Source: Chaenocephalus aceratus
Taxonomy: Eukaryota; Chordata; Actinopteri; Perciformes; Channichthyidae
DNA: 64,000 nucleotides
Reading direction: 5' to 3'
Assembly (NCBI GenBank): GCA_023974075.1
Contig: CM043808.1
Span: forward strand, 23,603,078-23,667,077
The notes beneath the pieces were generated by a model that did not search any database, was not told where the DNA came from, and saw nothing but the letters and a program-made list of their open reading frames with translations. A program made the position numbers and the translations under genes. Of this stretch, positions 31,200-43,500 are shown piece after piece. How positions within the stretch are numbered: position 1 is the first letter of the stretch; each line of letters begins with the position of its first letter.

Positions 31200-32275
31200 C
31201 CCCCCATGTAAGTATCTCCACCCCATATGATAGTATCTCCACCCCACATGATAGTATCTCCCCCCCCATATTAGTATCTCCACCCCCATGTAAGTATCTC
31301 CACCCTACATGATAGTATCTCCACCCCCCATATTAGTAATCTCCACCCCCATGGTATCTCCACCCCACATGATAGTATCTCCACCCCCCATATTAGTATC
31401 TCCACCCCCCATGTAAGTATCTCCACCCCCCATATTAGTATCTCCACCCACATGTTAGTATCTCCACCCCACATGATAGTATCTCCACCCCACATGTTAG
31501 TATCTCCACCCCACATGATAGTATCTCCACCCCCCATATTAGTATCTCCACCCCACATGTAGTATCTCCACCCCCCATATTAGTATCTCCACCCCCCATT
31601 TAAGCATCACCACCCCACATGATAGTATCTCCACCCCCATATTAGTATCTCCACCCCCATGTAAGTATCTCCACCCCCCATATAGTATCTCCACCCCCTA
31701 TGTAAGCATCTCCACCCCATAGTTAGTATCTCCACCCCCTATGTAAGCATCTCCACCCCATATGTTAGTATCTCCACCCCCTATGTAAGCATCTCCACCC
31801 CATATTTAGTATCTCCACCCCCTATGTAAGCATCTCCACCCCATATGTTAGTATCTCCACCCCCTATGTAAGCATCTCCACCCCATATGTTAGTATCTCC
31901 ACCCCCCATGTAAGTATCCACCCCCAATATCTCCACCCCCTATGTAAGCATCTCCACCCCATATGTTAGTATCTCCACCCCCTATGTAAGCATCTCCACC
32001 CCATATGTTAGTATCTCCACCCCCTATGTAAGCATCTCCACCCCATATGTTAGTATCTCCACCCCCTATGTAAGCATCTCCACCCCATATGTTAGTATCT
32101 CCACCCCCCCATGTAAGTATCTCCACCCCCCATATGTTAGTATCTCCACCCCCTATGTAAGCATCTCCACCCCATATGTTAGTATCTCCACCCCCTATGT
32201 AGCATCTCCACCCCATATGTTAGTATCTCCACCCCCTATGTAAGCATCTCCACCCCATATGTTAGTATCTCCACC
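31200..32275. repeat. large minisatellite, 20-21-bp unit with a 42-bp higher-order form
   Basis: About 1.08 kb of tandem units on the theme TAGTATCTCCACCCCATATG. In the left half (31200 to about 31690) single units of 20-21 bp vary mildly. In the right half (about 31690 to 32275) two variants alternate, one with AGTATCTCCACCCCCTATGT and one with AGCATCTCCACCCCATATGT, making a 42-bp unit. The reverse strand reads open (GGDTNIWGGDAYI-like repeats), but this is a by-product of the repeat. It lies about 8 kb upstream of the nr2e1 start. Confidence 0.97.
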
Positions 32276-35200
32276 AAAATCTTAAGAACAATCTTTTAAA
32301 AGGTGCGCCATATTTGTATCGCAACTTAATCACAGCAGAAGAGTTTAGAGAGCCAGGTGCTAACACTAAGTATTTCTGACAAGAAGGGAAATACAGGTAT
32401 ATTCAAACATCATGGAGAAATTATGTATATATTTTTTAATAATATAGTATTCAATCCTTTTCTAGTAGACCACAAGTATACACCTGAAAATGAGGTAGAC
32501 AAGTGCATAGGAACATTAAATAATGTGCAGCAAACAGTTGGAATCCCTCACACTGCGGATTGATCAGAGATGCTGAATTTCAGTCATGGACCTTCACCAG
32601 GCAGTATAAATGTTAAAAGCCTGTTTTATCATTATTCTAACAAGATGAACGAATGTTGACGGCACAGTGGTCTTCTTCAGGGTCAAACAGGGTCAACCTT
32701 TTGGCTTCCACATGCCTATGCATAATCCAATCAATTATTATTGGATTTAGTTGCATTTTCAAATATTATTATATAATTTATTGGATTTACTTCCCCCTTT
32801 AAACACATCTTGCATTCATTTGATTCATGTTTTTCTTTTTAGGGACAAGACTAGTGGAGCAAAGCGATCGGTCCAGATGTTTCTGCAAATGTTTTCATAC
32901 ATGTCGGATTCAAGGTGAGGCACGTTATTACGCATTAAACATATTATATATTACAGATATGACACATTATGAATCATTTGCCTTTTTCCCTTTAGAGTGG
33001 CTTTCTAACTACTGATTTTGTGGCAATGCCAAGGAATAACATTTAGAATGGTTGCAAAAGTATAAGGAGTATTTTATCACCCCGTTAATTAATTTGTTAG
33101 CATTTAAGCACAAGAACATTGCAAAAAGGTAAAACATTGCAAAATTATGCAATATAAATAAAAATTCGGATTAAAATAAACACAGGTTGCCGATTGGATG
33201 ATGTCTTTGCTTTAAAGATTAACCATATTTTTCTTATTGCACCCGCAAATGTCTTAGGACAGTGCTTAAAAATGCACTTATTAGTAACAATTTAAGCATG
33301 CAACTTATAAAACATTTATAATAAAATATGACAGATGAATGCATGTTGGCTTTATCTGTGTCCAGTTTAAAGTAATGACATGGCAATAACAGAAGCTTTT
33401 TGTGACAATATTTCATATATAGTTGTTTTCTGCTGGACTATATATATTTTAACTTGAAAGATAAAGATGAGGAGTGATGAAAGCCGCGGGGAGACATGGG
33501 GTCCTTTAGAAACACCCAAACAATGATCAGGGCAAAGAGGCACTTGTTTTTTTTCCCTTCTCATATGCACCACATTTTCTCAATCATACACCCCACCACC
33601 CTGGAGCTCAGTGCTTTCCCATCCTCAAATTCCCTCAAAGTTTCAGATGCTCACAATTCGACAATGCCCAGATGCTGTCCTTTGGCCCTTTACCCCCTCC
33701 TCAACCCAGAGCTATCGTTCATAACCTTTCTGTGGAGCTGGGAGAACCTTTTGTGGAGCTGGAGTGAAAGCGGTGGGATAAGGGAGAAAGAGGGGGGAGG
33801 GAGAGCAACATGGCAGCTTATTTAGAAGACTTCCTTTATTGGAACATGTGCAAGCAGTTCACTCACAAAGGACTTAAATAGGTTTCTGTTCCCTATAGTT
33901 TGCTTTCCCCTTTTAAGTGCCGAGGCAAAAAAAAGTAAGTTTACAACTCCCTCCTCAATGGGGGCTCTCACTCTCAGGTTGCGGGGACCTGAGTGACCTA
34001 GGAAAGTTAATTAGGAGGCGAACAAAGACGAGCTGGAGGGAATGCCTAGCCTCTCCTCCAGCCAAAGATGTCATCCATTAATTAGGAAAATCTTTAAGGT
34101 GGCCTTATTGAATTTACAGAAAGCCCTGTGGGGGCGGCAACCAGTTTTTGATCAAGCCCTGACTCAAACCCTTTCTGGGGGTGTTAAAAAGGAAGGAAGG
34201 GAGGGTTGGTGGGAGGAGAGGGAAAGGGGGGGGGGGAGAAAAAGAAACGTATGGGTTTGCGGCGCAGTACAGTTTAATGGGGGGGCTGCCGATTGTGACA
34301 GCTCAGATTCACATGGGATGGGGGCAATAGTTTGGGAATGATGTCATGCAAAGGCAACCTGGGGGCTTGGGAAGTAAGAAGGAGGGGAGCTGCGTGACTG
34401 GCCACGGGGCCACTCAAAGTTAACATCGCTGCGTGCATCTGGCCAAATCCTTTTCTTCTGGTCCAGGAGAGGCTTCCTGAACGCCAAGCCCTCCACCACT
34501 CCTCCCACTCCCTCGTTCACAAATCAGGGCTTGCTTTAAAGCTAACCCCTTGCTAACTGACTAGCTAACTGCCTTTTCTTTCCAGCCTAACTGCCTATTC
34601 ATCCCGGGCCCACTATGAATAATGTAGCTGGATAACATCGAGCTGCAATACGGCTTCGCTGCTTTTACAACATTTTTATTCAGCTTTTGCTTTGAGTCAA
34701 CAATATTCTGTATTTAAACTTTAATTGACATCTTACTTTTGAAAAGGTAAAGGTAGCAACACATTTCAAGAGGCATGGATTTGGCTGAACACTTTCACTT
34801 TTCTGTCGACATCAATTACTTTCTCTGATGCTGCATCCTCTAACTGTTATAAGAAAGTTTGTAATTTAAAGAAGGGGTTTTCATTGCTAATGGTACACTG
34901 TGCAATGTGTTGTTCATCTGTCCGTGCACATGTAAGCACTTTACGCTCAGGGCACAGAGACATCCTGCACATCTCTAGTGACTCAGAGGGCGCCGGCGGG
35001 GTAATGCATTTCAAGAGGTTAGAGTAAGTATGAATAAAAGGCAGCAATGCCACATGAAAGATGAGTAGAGAAGAATGTGATGCAGGAGTCTTGTTTGTTG
35101 AATGTTCATCCGGAAAAAAAACATGTTTGTTAAGCTAGGTGGGTTTTGATGAAAAGGCTCGAATCAGTATGCTGCATTCAATGAGTGCTAATGTTTAAGT

Positions 35201-37737
35201 GAAACTAGAAAAAAGTCACAATATGTCACTGATAATGTCATGTAACAGAAAGATAAGAATTCCGAGAAATGTTCTGCATAGTTGTAAGGAAGAATTAGCT
35301 GTTTTAAAGCTTTGCCCACCTTTTCAGGTAAACAAAATATTCTGTTGGTTTATACAACGTATCATCAAATTGGCATAAGGGAGCCATTCAATTAAATAAA
35401 TAAAAACTAAGCTTTGTTAACAACGGTCACCTCCTTTTATAGAGCTTATAAATCTCTTGAACTACAACTAAAAGCAAATAAAAACACAGCACAGGTCCAG
35501 GTTAGATGCTTAAAGTCCCCGGCATGCTCATGCTATATGCTGGCATGCTGTCCTGTCCATGCGTCTCCTGGGACATGAACCCCTCACCCCACCCCCTCCT
35601 GGGGACTAATTTGAGGGGAGGGACGATGTGTTTTGTTGCTTGTCAGAAACAATCACTCCCGGCCCATTACATTTTACAGCACGTCGTGCTTTCAATGCTG
35701 TAACGCACTGAGCGCTGAGAGGGGGAAGATGGCTCTGAGATGACCGTGGAGAGAAATCATATATTTACTTATAACAAGTTGTTAAAGAGGTACAAAACTG
35801 TCAAAATGTAAATTCGCATTGTTGATTATTTGGAACCAGACGATTAGATTAATAAAGGATGCCTTGGTGGGTTTTCCTCTAAATTAGTGAGATTAAAGTG
35901 AATAACAACTTTATTTAGTGCGCCCTGGTGCCGCCCCCACCCCTCTTGTCCCGGCCCACCCGTCCTCTCCCTGTTCTATTTGGGCACTGGAGTGTGTCCA
36001 GTCGGGGTTTATGTCCAGTTCACTGGAGCTGAAAGAAGTCAGTTTCATGTCTTGTTATGGAACAAGACGTCTCTGCCTCTCAGGAGTGATGAGAAGTGGT
36101 CTGGGTGAGCAGGGTGAGCCGGGTGAGCAGGAGCGGGACCGTCCCCTCCAGGCGACCAGCAGTGAGGAAGTCAAAGCGGCTTTTGTGTGGCTGCTGACGG
36201 CTGCGTGTTTGGTAATTATCCCCCTCTATATGAGCACAGACCAGGCTTTCCAGGAGAGGGTCCCAACCTAACCGGCCCCAGAGAGTGCACACACACCGTC
36301 AACAAAGATTAACTTCTCACAGTGCTGCAGAGATGCCTGATTGGGGGAGGACACTGCAAATACTGAAACCCGCTCTTGTGTGACGTGAGCAGATCTGCAG
36401 TCAGACTGTTTCAAACTGTTGCAGAGATTAGATAGTGACACCTGTAGAGATGATTTACCTGTAAGAAGGTCAAAACACCTCCATCCTTATCTCCAGTGGT
36501 GGAGGAAACATGCAGGTCCCCTTTTTAAAAGGAGAACTTCAGTGTTGTTCAACCTGGAACCTATTTTCCCATGTTTTTGTGTAATGACTAATGGGGGATA
36601 GAAACCATTTTCTAAATGGTCCACTATTAAGCGAGAGTGCAACACAGCAGCCGAGAAACGTGTTGCAATGTCATTCTTCTGGGCAATTGTGCTACATCAG
36701 TGGATGTGCTTGTTTTGCTGAGAGGCTTAGATTGGTGATGACAGTGTCCAACAACATAATGGAGAAAGCCCCTTAAGTGAAATGAAACATTTTCCTTTAC
36801 CTTTCACTTGAACTAATCTGTTTGTTATTGTGTCTAGGCCCCGCTTGCACATGACATGACATTATTTTTTGAACACTGTTGTGTTCAAAGTGAAAGCACC
36901 ATTAGTGTGTTATAGCTTTTGGAGGTGAAGTCATTTTTTAACAAGTTTATAATCTGTGTAGTCTGTTGGGTATGCAGTGGTTTCCAATTGAGGCGGTTGG
37001 ACCCTCTCTAAAGGGACACAAGACAACTCTAAGGAGTTGCGAGATGATACATCGGGAAAGAAAGCAAACTTTTTTAATGTTGGAACATTCATTTTAGGGG
37101 AAATTAAAGTTTAGAGAACAAATATCTATTTTTGTGGAACTGCTAACAGCTCATTTGAAACATTACAAAGGGGCCCCAGCCATACCACACTTGTTTTGTA
37201 AGGGGCCACGAGCCAAAAAGGTTATATATCTAAAAAGTAACTACATTCGTTCAAGAAATGCAGAACAATATTTCTCTATAAAATATGGTGGAGTAAGTCA
37301 CTGTGTTATACTCACAAATAACTATACAACATACTATTAATCATTGTCCTGATCTTCTCTATAAATTGCGTTTTGAGAGAAACAATAGATGAACAAATAA
37401 TCTAATGGTCAATTTCTCTATTCAACACCTTACTGCTATTTATTAATTACTTATTTGTATCAGTTAACACTTAATGATAAATCTGATTCTATTCAGATCT
37501 TATCTCCAGCATCACCCTCCTCGCCATTGATCATCATCATATCAGCTGTTTTGCCTTGTCACTCACCATTTTCATAATCTTCCTCTTCCTCATCCTCATC
37601 TTCAGCACTCAATCACCATATATATCATTGTCATCACCATCTTCTTCTACATATATCATACTTACCATTACTGCCCACTTATATAATGGCATAACCATTA
37701 TAGGCAGCTTCATCCTTGTGTCCAAACAAACTCTGAC

Positions 37738-37738
<1 letters not shown>

Positions 37739-37779
<41 letters not shown>

Positions 37780-37788
37780 CATCATCAT
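37739..37788. repeat. (ATC)n microsatellite
   Basis: About 50 bp of ATC triplets with one CTC interruption. Confidence 0.95.
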
Positions 37789-39971
37789 GGTGTATTTTCT
37801 GTGTCGCCTATACATTGGTCTACAATACATAGTATGAAGATAAGCCACCTAGCCTTAGTTGTATTACATTTCTCAAGATAGCATCCCACAAAACTCTGGC
37901 AATTAATTTCTGGGAAGCAAACGGAGAGGCGTTCGTTCCTCCCATTAAAACTCCCTCATTTCAACCCGGCTCAGCTCGGTGCTATTGTAAGGCGCAGAAT
38001 AGGCCTGCCTTGATCTGCGTCAATTGTCAACCCGGGGCTCAGGGGCACTTCGGCGGTCAGTAGCGGGCGAAGTCAGGGCTAATCCCTGGAAAAGAGGAGA
38101 ATCACGGGAGAGGAGAAAAGCAACAATAACCAAGTCAAGCGTATAAAATGAAAGCGAAATCTCTATTATCACTCCCCGCAATTCCCAGCAAAGTGGTGAA
38201 AATCAGGGTTAGTTTGTGATTCGAGTCAGACGCGGAGGGAAGAATATGGGGGTCCCTGCGGGTTGGGAGACTCACACGACGAAAAGGGCAATATTCTGGA
38301 GAAAGGGGGAAGAAGAAAGCCCCTCTCCCATCCCGACATAACCATTAAATGCAGTCTGACTTTATGTTGTATAGAGAGGGGGGAACAAGAAAGGAGGCAC
38401 AGTTCTCCGATGAAAGAATGAGGTTTTTGGCGGATTAGGGACGGCCCGAAGGATGAAGAATAACTTCTGCATAACTTTACAGCTATTTTCTCTCCCCACG
38501 CCAAGAGCCAAGTTTAAGGCTGAACCGGTTTGAGTTAACCCCTTTGTGATTGTCCAGTTAAAGACTTTCACAGGGACGGAAAGGATTGAACTGACAGGTG
38601 CCCAAATTGGACGAACAATCTTTACCTTATATCTTATTAGGTGCAGGAATGTTAAAAATCACGTTTTAAGGGTTTAATAATACTCATACTACGAATGTAA
38701 ACATTACATCTTTAGTATTTACAATCTCATAATGTTATATATTATGTTTTGCAGAATTACTTCTTCTATATATAGCCTATATACTTTTAATATGATTTTG
38801 AATGCAGACATTTACTTCTCAGTGTTTTATGCTGTTATTTCAGTAAAGGATTAGCCTACGTCTTTAAAGGACCCATAGGAGTTAATCTAAAGGCTTTTAG
38901 GTGCCTGAGGCTTTGTTATGTGTTCTTTGTGTCCACATATACCTTCTTTTGACCAGTTTCTCCATCGCATGGTTATGCTGTATAGTGCGTAAAATCATGA
39001 AGAGCTTCGGAGTCTTGCCATCCCTCCTGAAGGGTTCTCATCAGCATCATCATCTAATTTATGGGCCTAATTAGTGATTTTTGTCCTCTTGGTTTTTCTA
39101 TCTGTCTCATGCTAATGAAGGCATTTTCTGCCATCTGACAATAACGGTCATCTCAAGTATGATATGCCGATTTTTACTTAGTGTAGTTCTGATTAGCCTG
39201 CAGAGGAAAGACATGCCAAACTTAGTGAATAATGTGATAAAGTGCAGACCGAAACTCACCTTAGTCACAACAATAACAGGAAAGACGTGTCCCTTTTTTA
39301 TGTGTGAAACATTTAAAAAAGTTAAGGTGTTGACAAGAGAACATAACTACACAAAATGATGTTACAATATGAATCATAAAAGCAAGATCATAAAGGGTTT
39401 AAGTTGTAGTAAATGATTGAGTGCCAGACCATGATAAAGGAATGGGGAACATCTGAACAATTAGGTGAACTGTGGTCAGGAGAAGAAGAGTTAATGAGCT
39501 GCATGTGCAGTGAGAGGAGCATATGAGACAGGATCCATATTTAGCCCATATCATATGGAGTTCTACGCGGGCATCAGAATAGGCCGCTAATACCGCGCAC
39601 ATTCTCTCCCCCCTTATTTTCATTAGCTCTGATGACTGCGGAATTGATGCGGCCTGCAAGTTATCAAGAGCCACTAATTTCACATTAACGACCATTGACT
39701 GCGGTTGCTTGATTCGAGGGGGTTTGTGACAATTATCACAATCAGGATTCGAGCCCAAATCGTTTACCTTGACTCCGTGATTATTTTCTCCGAGCCGAGC
39801 GCACATTGCAAAATTGTATGGTGTCAAAAACCCTTAAATAATGAGGAGACCAGGAGGAACGGCTATCTCTTTCAAGCACGCACGCACGCACTTACATGCA
39901 CGCACACTCTCACTCCCCCCCTTACAACAACTGTGGGCAATGAACAATGGAAATAGCGTTTTACTTGAAAT

Positions 39972-39973
39972 AG

Positions 39974-40004
<31 letters not shown>

Positions 40005-40059
40005 CAATCAATGTTTATTTTTATTTATATAGCCCAATAGATAGATAGATAGATAGATA
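39972..40059. repeat. two (GATA)n tracts flanking a short repeat core
   Basis: GATA repeats at about 39974-40004 and 40038-40058 surround TCAATCAATGTTTATTTTTA and TTTATATAGCCCA. This suggests either that a small interspersed element was inserted into, or brought with it, the tetranucleotide array. Confidence 0.85.
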
Positions 40060-40465
40060 TCAAAATGTATCGATTTTTCCATTGATCTTTTTATAAAATA
40101 GGCCTATGACTCCTATAGGCATTAATGTAGTTTAAATAATTACTATATAGGCCTATTATAATACTACGATCATTCATTTGTTTTTTATAAATAGTAATAA
40201 TTTAAAAACATTTGTAAAAAAATAAAATATTATGATAATCTTTGTAATTTTCATATTATTTACCACTAGAAATGTTACTAAAGCACTGTTTTGTTTCCCA
40301 GTAAAAAGTTATATTTATTGTGTTATAGTATACACTTTAAAACATATATTTCATACTGTCACATTTCATAATGTTTGATATTAGCCTACATTTATATGAG
40401 TATCAGAATAACAATGAACGGTTTATGATGAGAAGTTATAGTACTGATCTGAGTCCGCGATGTAC

Positions 40466-40475
40466 TCTCGCGAGA
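40466..40475. promoter_or_regulatory. TCTCGCGAGA palindrome in the ostm1 promoter
   Basis: Perfect 10-bp palindrome TCTCGCGAGA 101 bp upstream of the ostm1 start codon. This exact motif is a known core-promoter element enriched near start sites of vertebrate housekeeping-type genes. Identity is exact; function here is inferred from position. Confidence 0.7.
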
Positions 40476-40485
40476 TTACAGACAG

Positions 40486-40493
40486 TCACATGA
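40486..40493. promoter_or_regulatory. M-box/CLEAR-like E-box (TCACATGA) in the ostm1 promoter
   Basis: TCACATGA is the reverse complement of TCATGTGA, the M-box form of E-box bound by MITF/TFE factors, 83 bp upstream of the ostm1 ATG. OSTM1 is a lysosomal/osteoclast gene reported to be controlled together with CLCN7 by MITF, so the site is in a fitting place. Confidence 0.6.
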
Positions 40494-40575
40494 TCAGGTT
40501 GGGAGAAAACCAGGAAATCATGTGTTGTGTGTAGAGCAAGAAGAGGAACAGATGCTTTAATCCTTGTTTTCGATC

Positions 40576-43500
40576 ATGTCTATTCACAAAAACTGTTACT
40601 TTTTGCTTATTTTAGTACTTAATATTTACGCTCTCGTGTCTGGTGATGGTGTAAACGTCACTGCTTCAGATTCAGTGGACACACTGACACAAAGCTCGCC
40701 TTACAGTCCTGCTGCTGCTGTTGTTTTGGTGAACTCGCCTGTGTTTAGGAAGCCGGATGTCGACTCTATTTTCTCCCTGAACCTGCTGTCCTCCTTCCCA
40801 GAAGACGAGGAGATCTCTGTATACTGCAGCGACCTGCTGCACATCTTCGGTCAGCGGTATGTCACCTATGTGAACTGCTCCGTGAACTCGGCCCGGCCTG
40901 TGAAAGTCTGCCAGAACTGTTACTCCAGCTATGGCAGCCTCACGGAGATCTACCTGAAAATCTCATCAGACCAGGTGTGTGCTCAGACGCAAAGTAATTT
41001 TTCTGTGTTTTAGATTTCAGTAAACTGTCTGCCTGCACAAAGAGGACAGCTGGTGTGTGTGTGTGTGTGTGTGCAGTTGAGTCACGAGTCTTGTGATGTG
41101 TCTGACTGGTGGTGTCAAATTAGAGGAAACACCAGTTCATCTGCTTCACTTGCTATTTTATTTGCTTTTATCACGAATACAATCTTAACCTGGATGTTAT
41201 ATGTGGTGGAAGGAGTATTCATTAATTTACATTACATAAAAAGTACATTTACTCAAGTACTGTACTTAAAGGTGGGGTATGTAATTTATTTCAGAAACAC
41301 TTTTTGTTATATTCCATGGAATGCTCTTAACATCCCGATAGGAATGAATATCTTAAGTGCTTTGACAATAAATACATAAAAAAATGTCATCTGTGGTCAG
41401 GCCCGGTTCTACGGGGGTGCATAAGGGTGCATTGCACCCTCAGTTGAGTCGTTATGCACCCTCATTTGAAAAATGAAAAGTAAAAAAAAAAAATATTAAA
41501 AGTGAAAAATATTACATTTTGCCTACTATTACTAACAATAGTAGTAATAATAATAATAATAAGAAGAATATAGTTGAAATAAAATAAATTGTAATTGTGG
41601 TTGAATAGCATTGTCTGCTGCATTTATTTGATCAATGTAAACGGTAAGTAACGTTATTATGTCAGGTGCGCGTGACCTGTGCCGCTGCACATTCATCATC
41701 TGCAAGGTGCTTACACAGCAGTCAATGATGAACATCAGAAAATGGTTAAAACAACCAGCCCTTATCGCCAGCATACACTGCATCTACTGCAGGTAATAAC
41801 AGTTCAGATCATGGGGACATTACGTTACTGTCGTGGACACTAACGTCCTCCTGCCCGACTCGCCGGCTTTGCCCGCCTCGCCCACAGAGGCGGAGCAGCC
41901 ACAGCCGTCTTCGTTACCCCAAACACCGCCACCCCTCGGCGGCCCGCAAGTGCCAGAGGACCTCTGCAAAACAGAGCCTGCCCAGGTATATTTAAAAAAG
42001 TACCCAACTCGCCTGTACAGTGGGGTGAGGCGCTCATTTTGCAGCTCATGGTTTAAAAACAGAGATTGGCTGGAATATCCATGTAAAAAAGATGCCATCT
42101 TCTGCTATGCATGTAGACATTTCGGTTCAAGTAAGTCAGATGCCTTCACCACAACTGGCTACGACAACTGGCGCCATGCTCTTATAGGCTACGTGATAAG
42201 GGACTGGGAAGGCATAATCAAGCAAAGAGCACATAGATCCATAGATCTCTTAATGTTGCTCTCAAAGTGCACCAGATTGATGCTTTTAACTTCAATATTT
42301 AAAAAAAAATCTTCCCGGGGGAGCATGCCCCCGGACCCCCCCAGAGGAGGTGAGGACCCCCATAGAGGGTGTTAGGTACACTCCCCACTTATAAAAATAG
42401 CACTTTACCACTGCACCCTCTCTAATCTCAGATGCACCCTTAGTCATTTTGTTCTGGAACCGGGCCTGTCTGTGGAAGCCGTAGTACTGTAAAAAGCACG
42501 ACCAATCATTTTAGCCGGCCCGGCTAAAATAACTGGATGGGATGGAGTCAAATTGTATGGAGTCAGATTTGGGTCAATATTCTAGCGCGGAAAACAAGCT
42601 ACTCACGAGCGGAAAATGTGCTTTTACACGTGCATAACATGACTCTCTCGCGCGCAGATTAAACCCCCGCGAGCGGCTATGCGCTCGCTCGAGAGACAGC
42701 CCTCTTGCTCCCTCGCGGGAGTGTCAGCCTCACTCGCTCGCGGAGTCTGTCTACGCGCCCGTGAAAAGTTTCTGACACTTTGGGGCGGAGCCACTGGACT
42801 TTGATTGACAGCTGCCAGGAACCCCGGAGTTGCCAGGTTTGATAAATGCCTGAACTACCAAGAGCCGAGGAGTGACAGCTGCAAGATCAGTTGGACGAGA
42901 TTGAATGGTAAAGTTGTCCATAAAAAACTATTATATTCGTAAAGTGTACAGCTAATATATATATCAATTAATTTGATATAAAAAAATTACATTAATTCTA
43001 GGAGTGCAATACTTTTACAAACACTATAGTAATAATATGCATTCATTATGACAATATCATACTATTACTATAGGAGTGTTCTATAGTGTGTTCAAAAAAC
43101 AACTACAGAAACACTATATATTATACTATAGTAGTAGGCCTACTATTTAAAATAATATAGTCTTAATACGGAAACACCAACAAAAACACTATAGTAATTC
43201 TTTTACAAACACTATAGTAATAATATGCATTCACTATGACAATATCATGCTATTAGGAGTGTTCTATAGTGTGTTTAAAAAACAACTACAGAAACACTAT
43301 ATATTATACTATTTAAAATAATATAGGAATACTACAAAGATCTAGATACAGAGTATTACTATTGAAATATTATAGGGCTACTATAGCTAATAAAATGGCA
43401 CTACAGAAAAAACTATAGTAATACAATAGCTGCTGAAAAATACTACAGAACACTACAAACTTACTATAGGACACTATACAACTCTTATAGTATACTATAG

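Larger units (their letters stand above)
32276..40440. other. intergenic DNA between nr2e1 and ostm1, second part
   Basis: No gene recognised in 8 kb. Blocks at about 33900-34640, 37870-38580 and 39480-39860 are GC-balanced and free of recognised repeats, unlike the AT-rich surroundings. The last contains the near-palindrome GTGACAATTATCAC (39727-39740). They are reasonable candidates for conserved non-coding enhancers of nr2e1, which needs comparison with other fish. Simple repeats at 37739-37788 and 39972-40059. Confidence 0.45.

Noticed and set aside
31271..32216. Minus-strand frames with GGDTNIWGGDAYI-like protein repeats
   Set aside because: By-product of the 21/42-bp minisatellite, whose unit length is a multiple of three; frames break where units are 20 bp long.
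31200..32275. CRISPR-like array
   Set aside because: Tandem units abut with no unique spacers, and the genome is a vertebrate's.
39399..39827. 142-codon minus-strand frame
   Set aside because: No splice context or domain; the same block looks like regulatory DNA.
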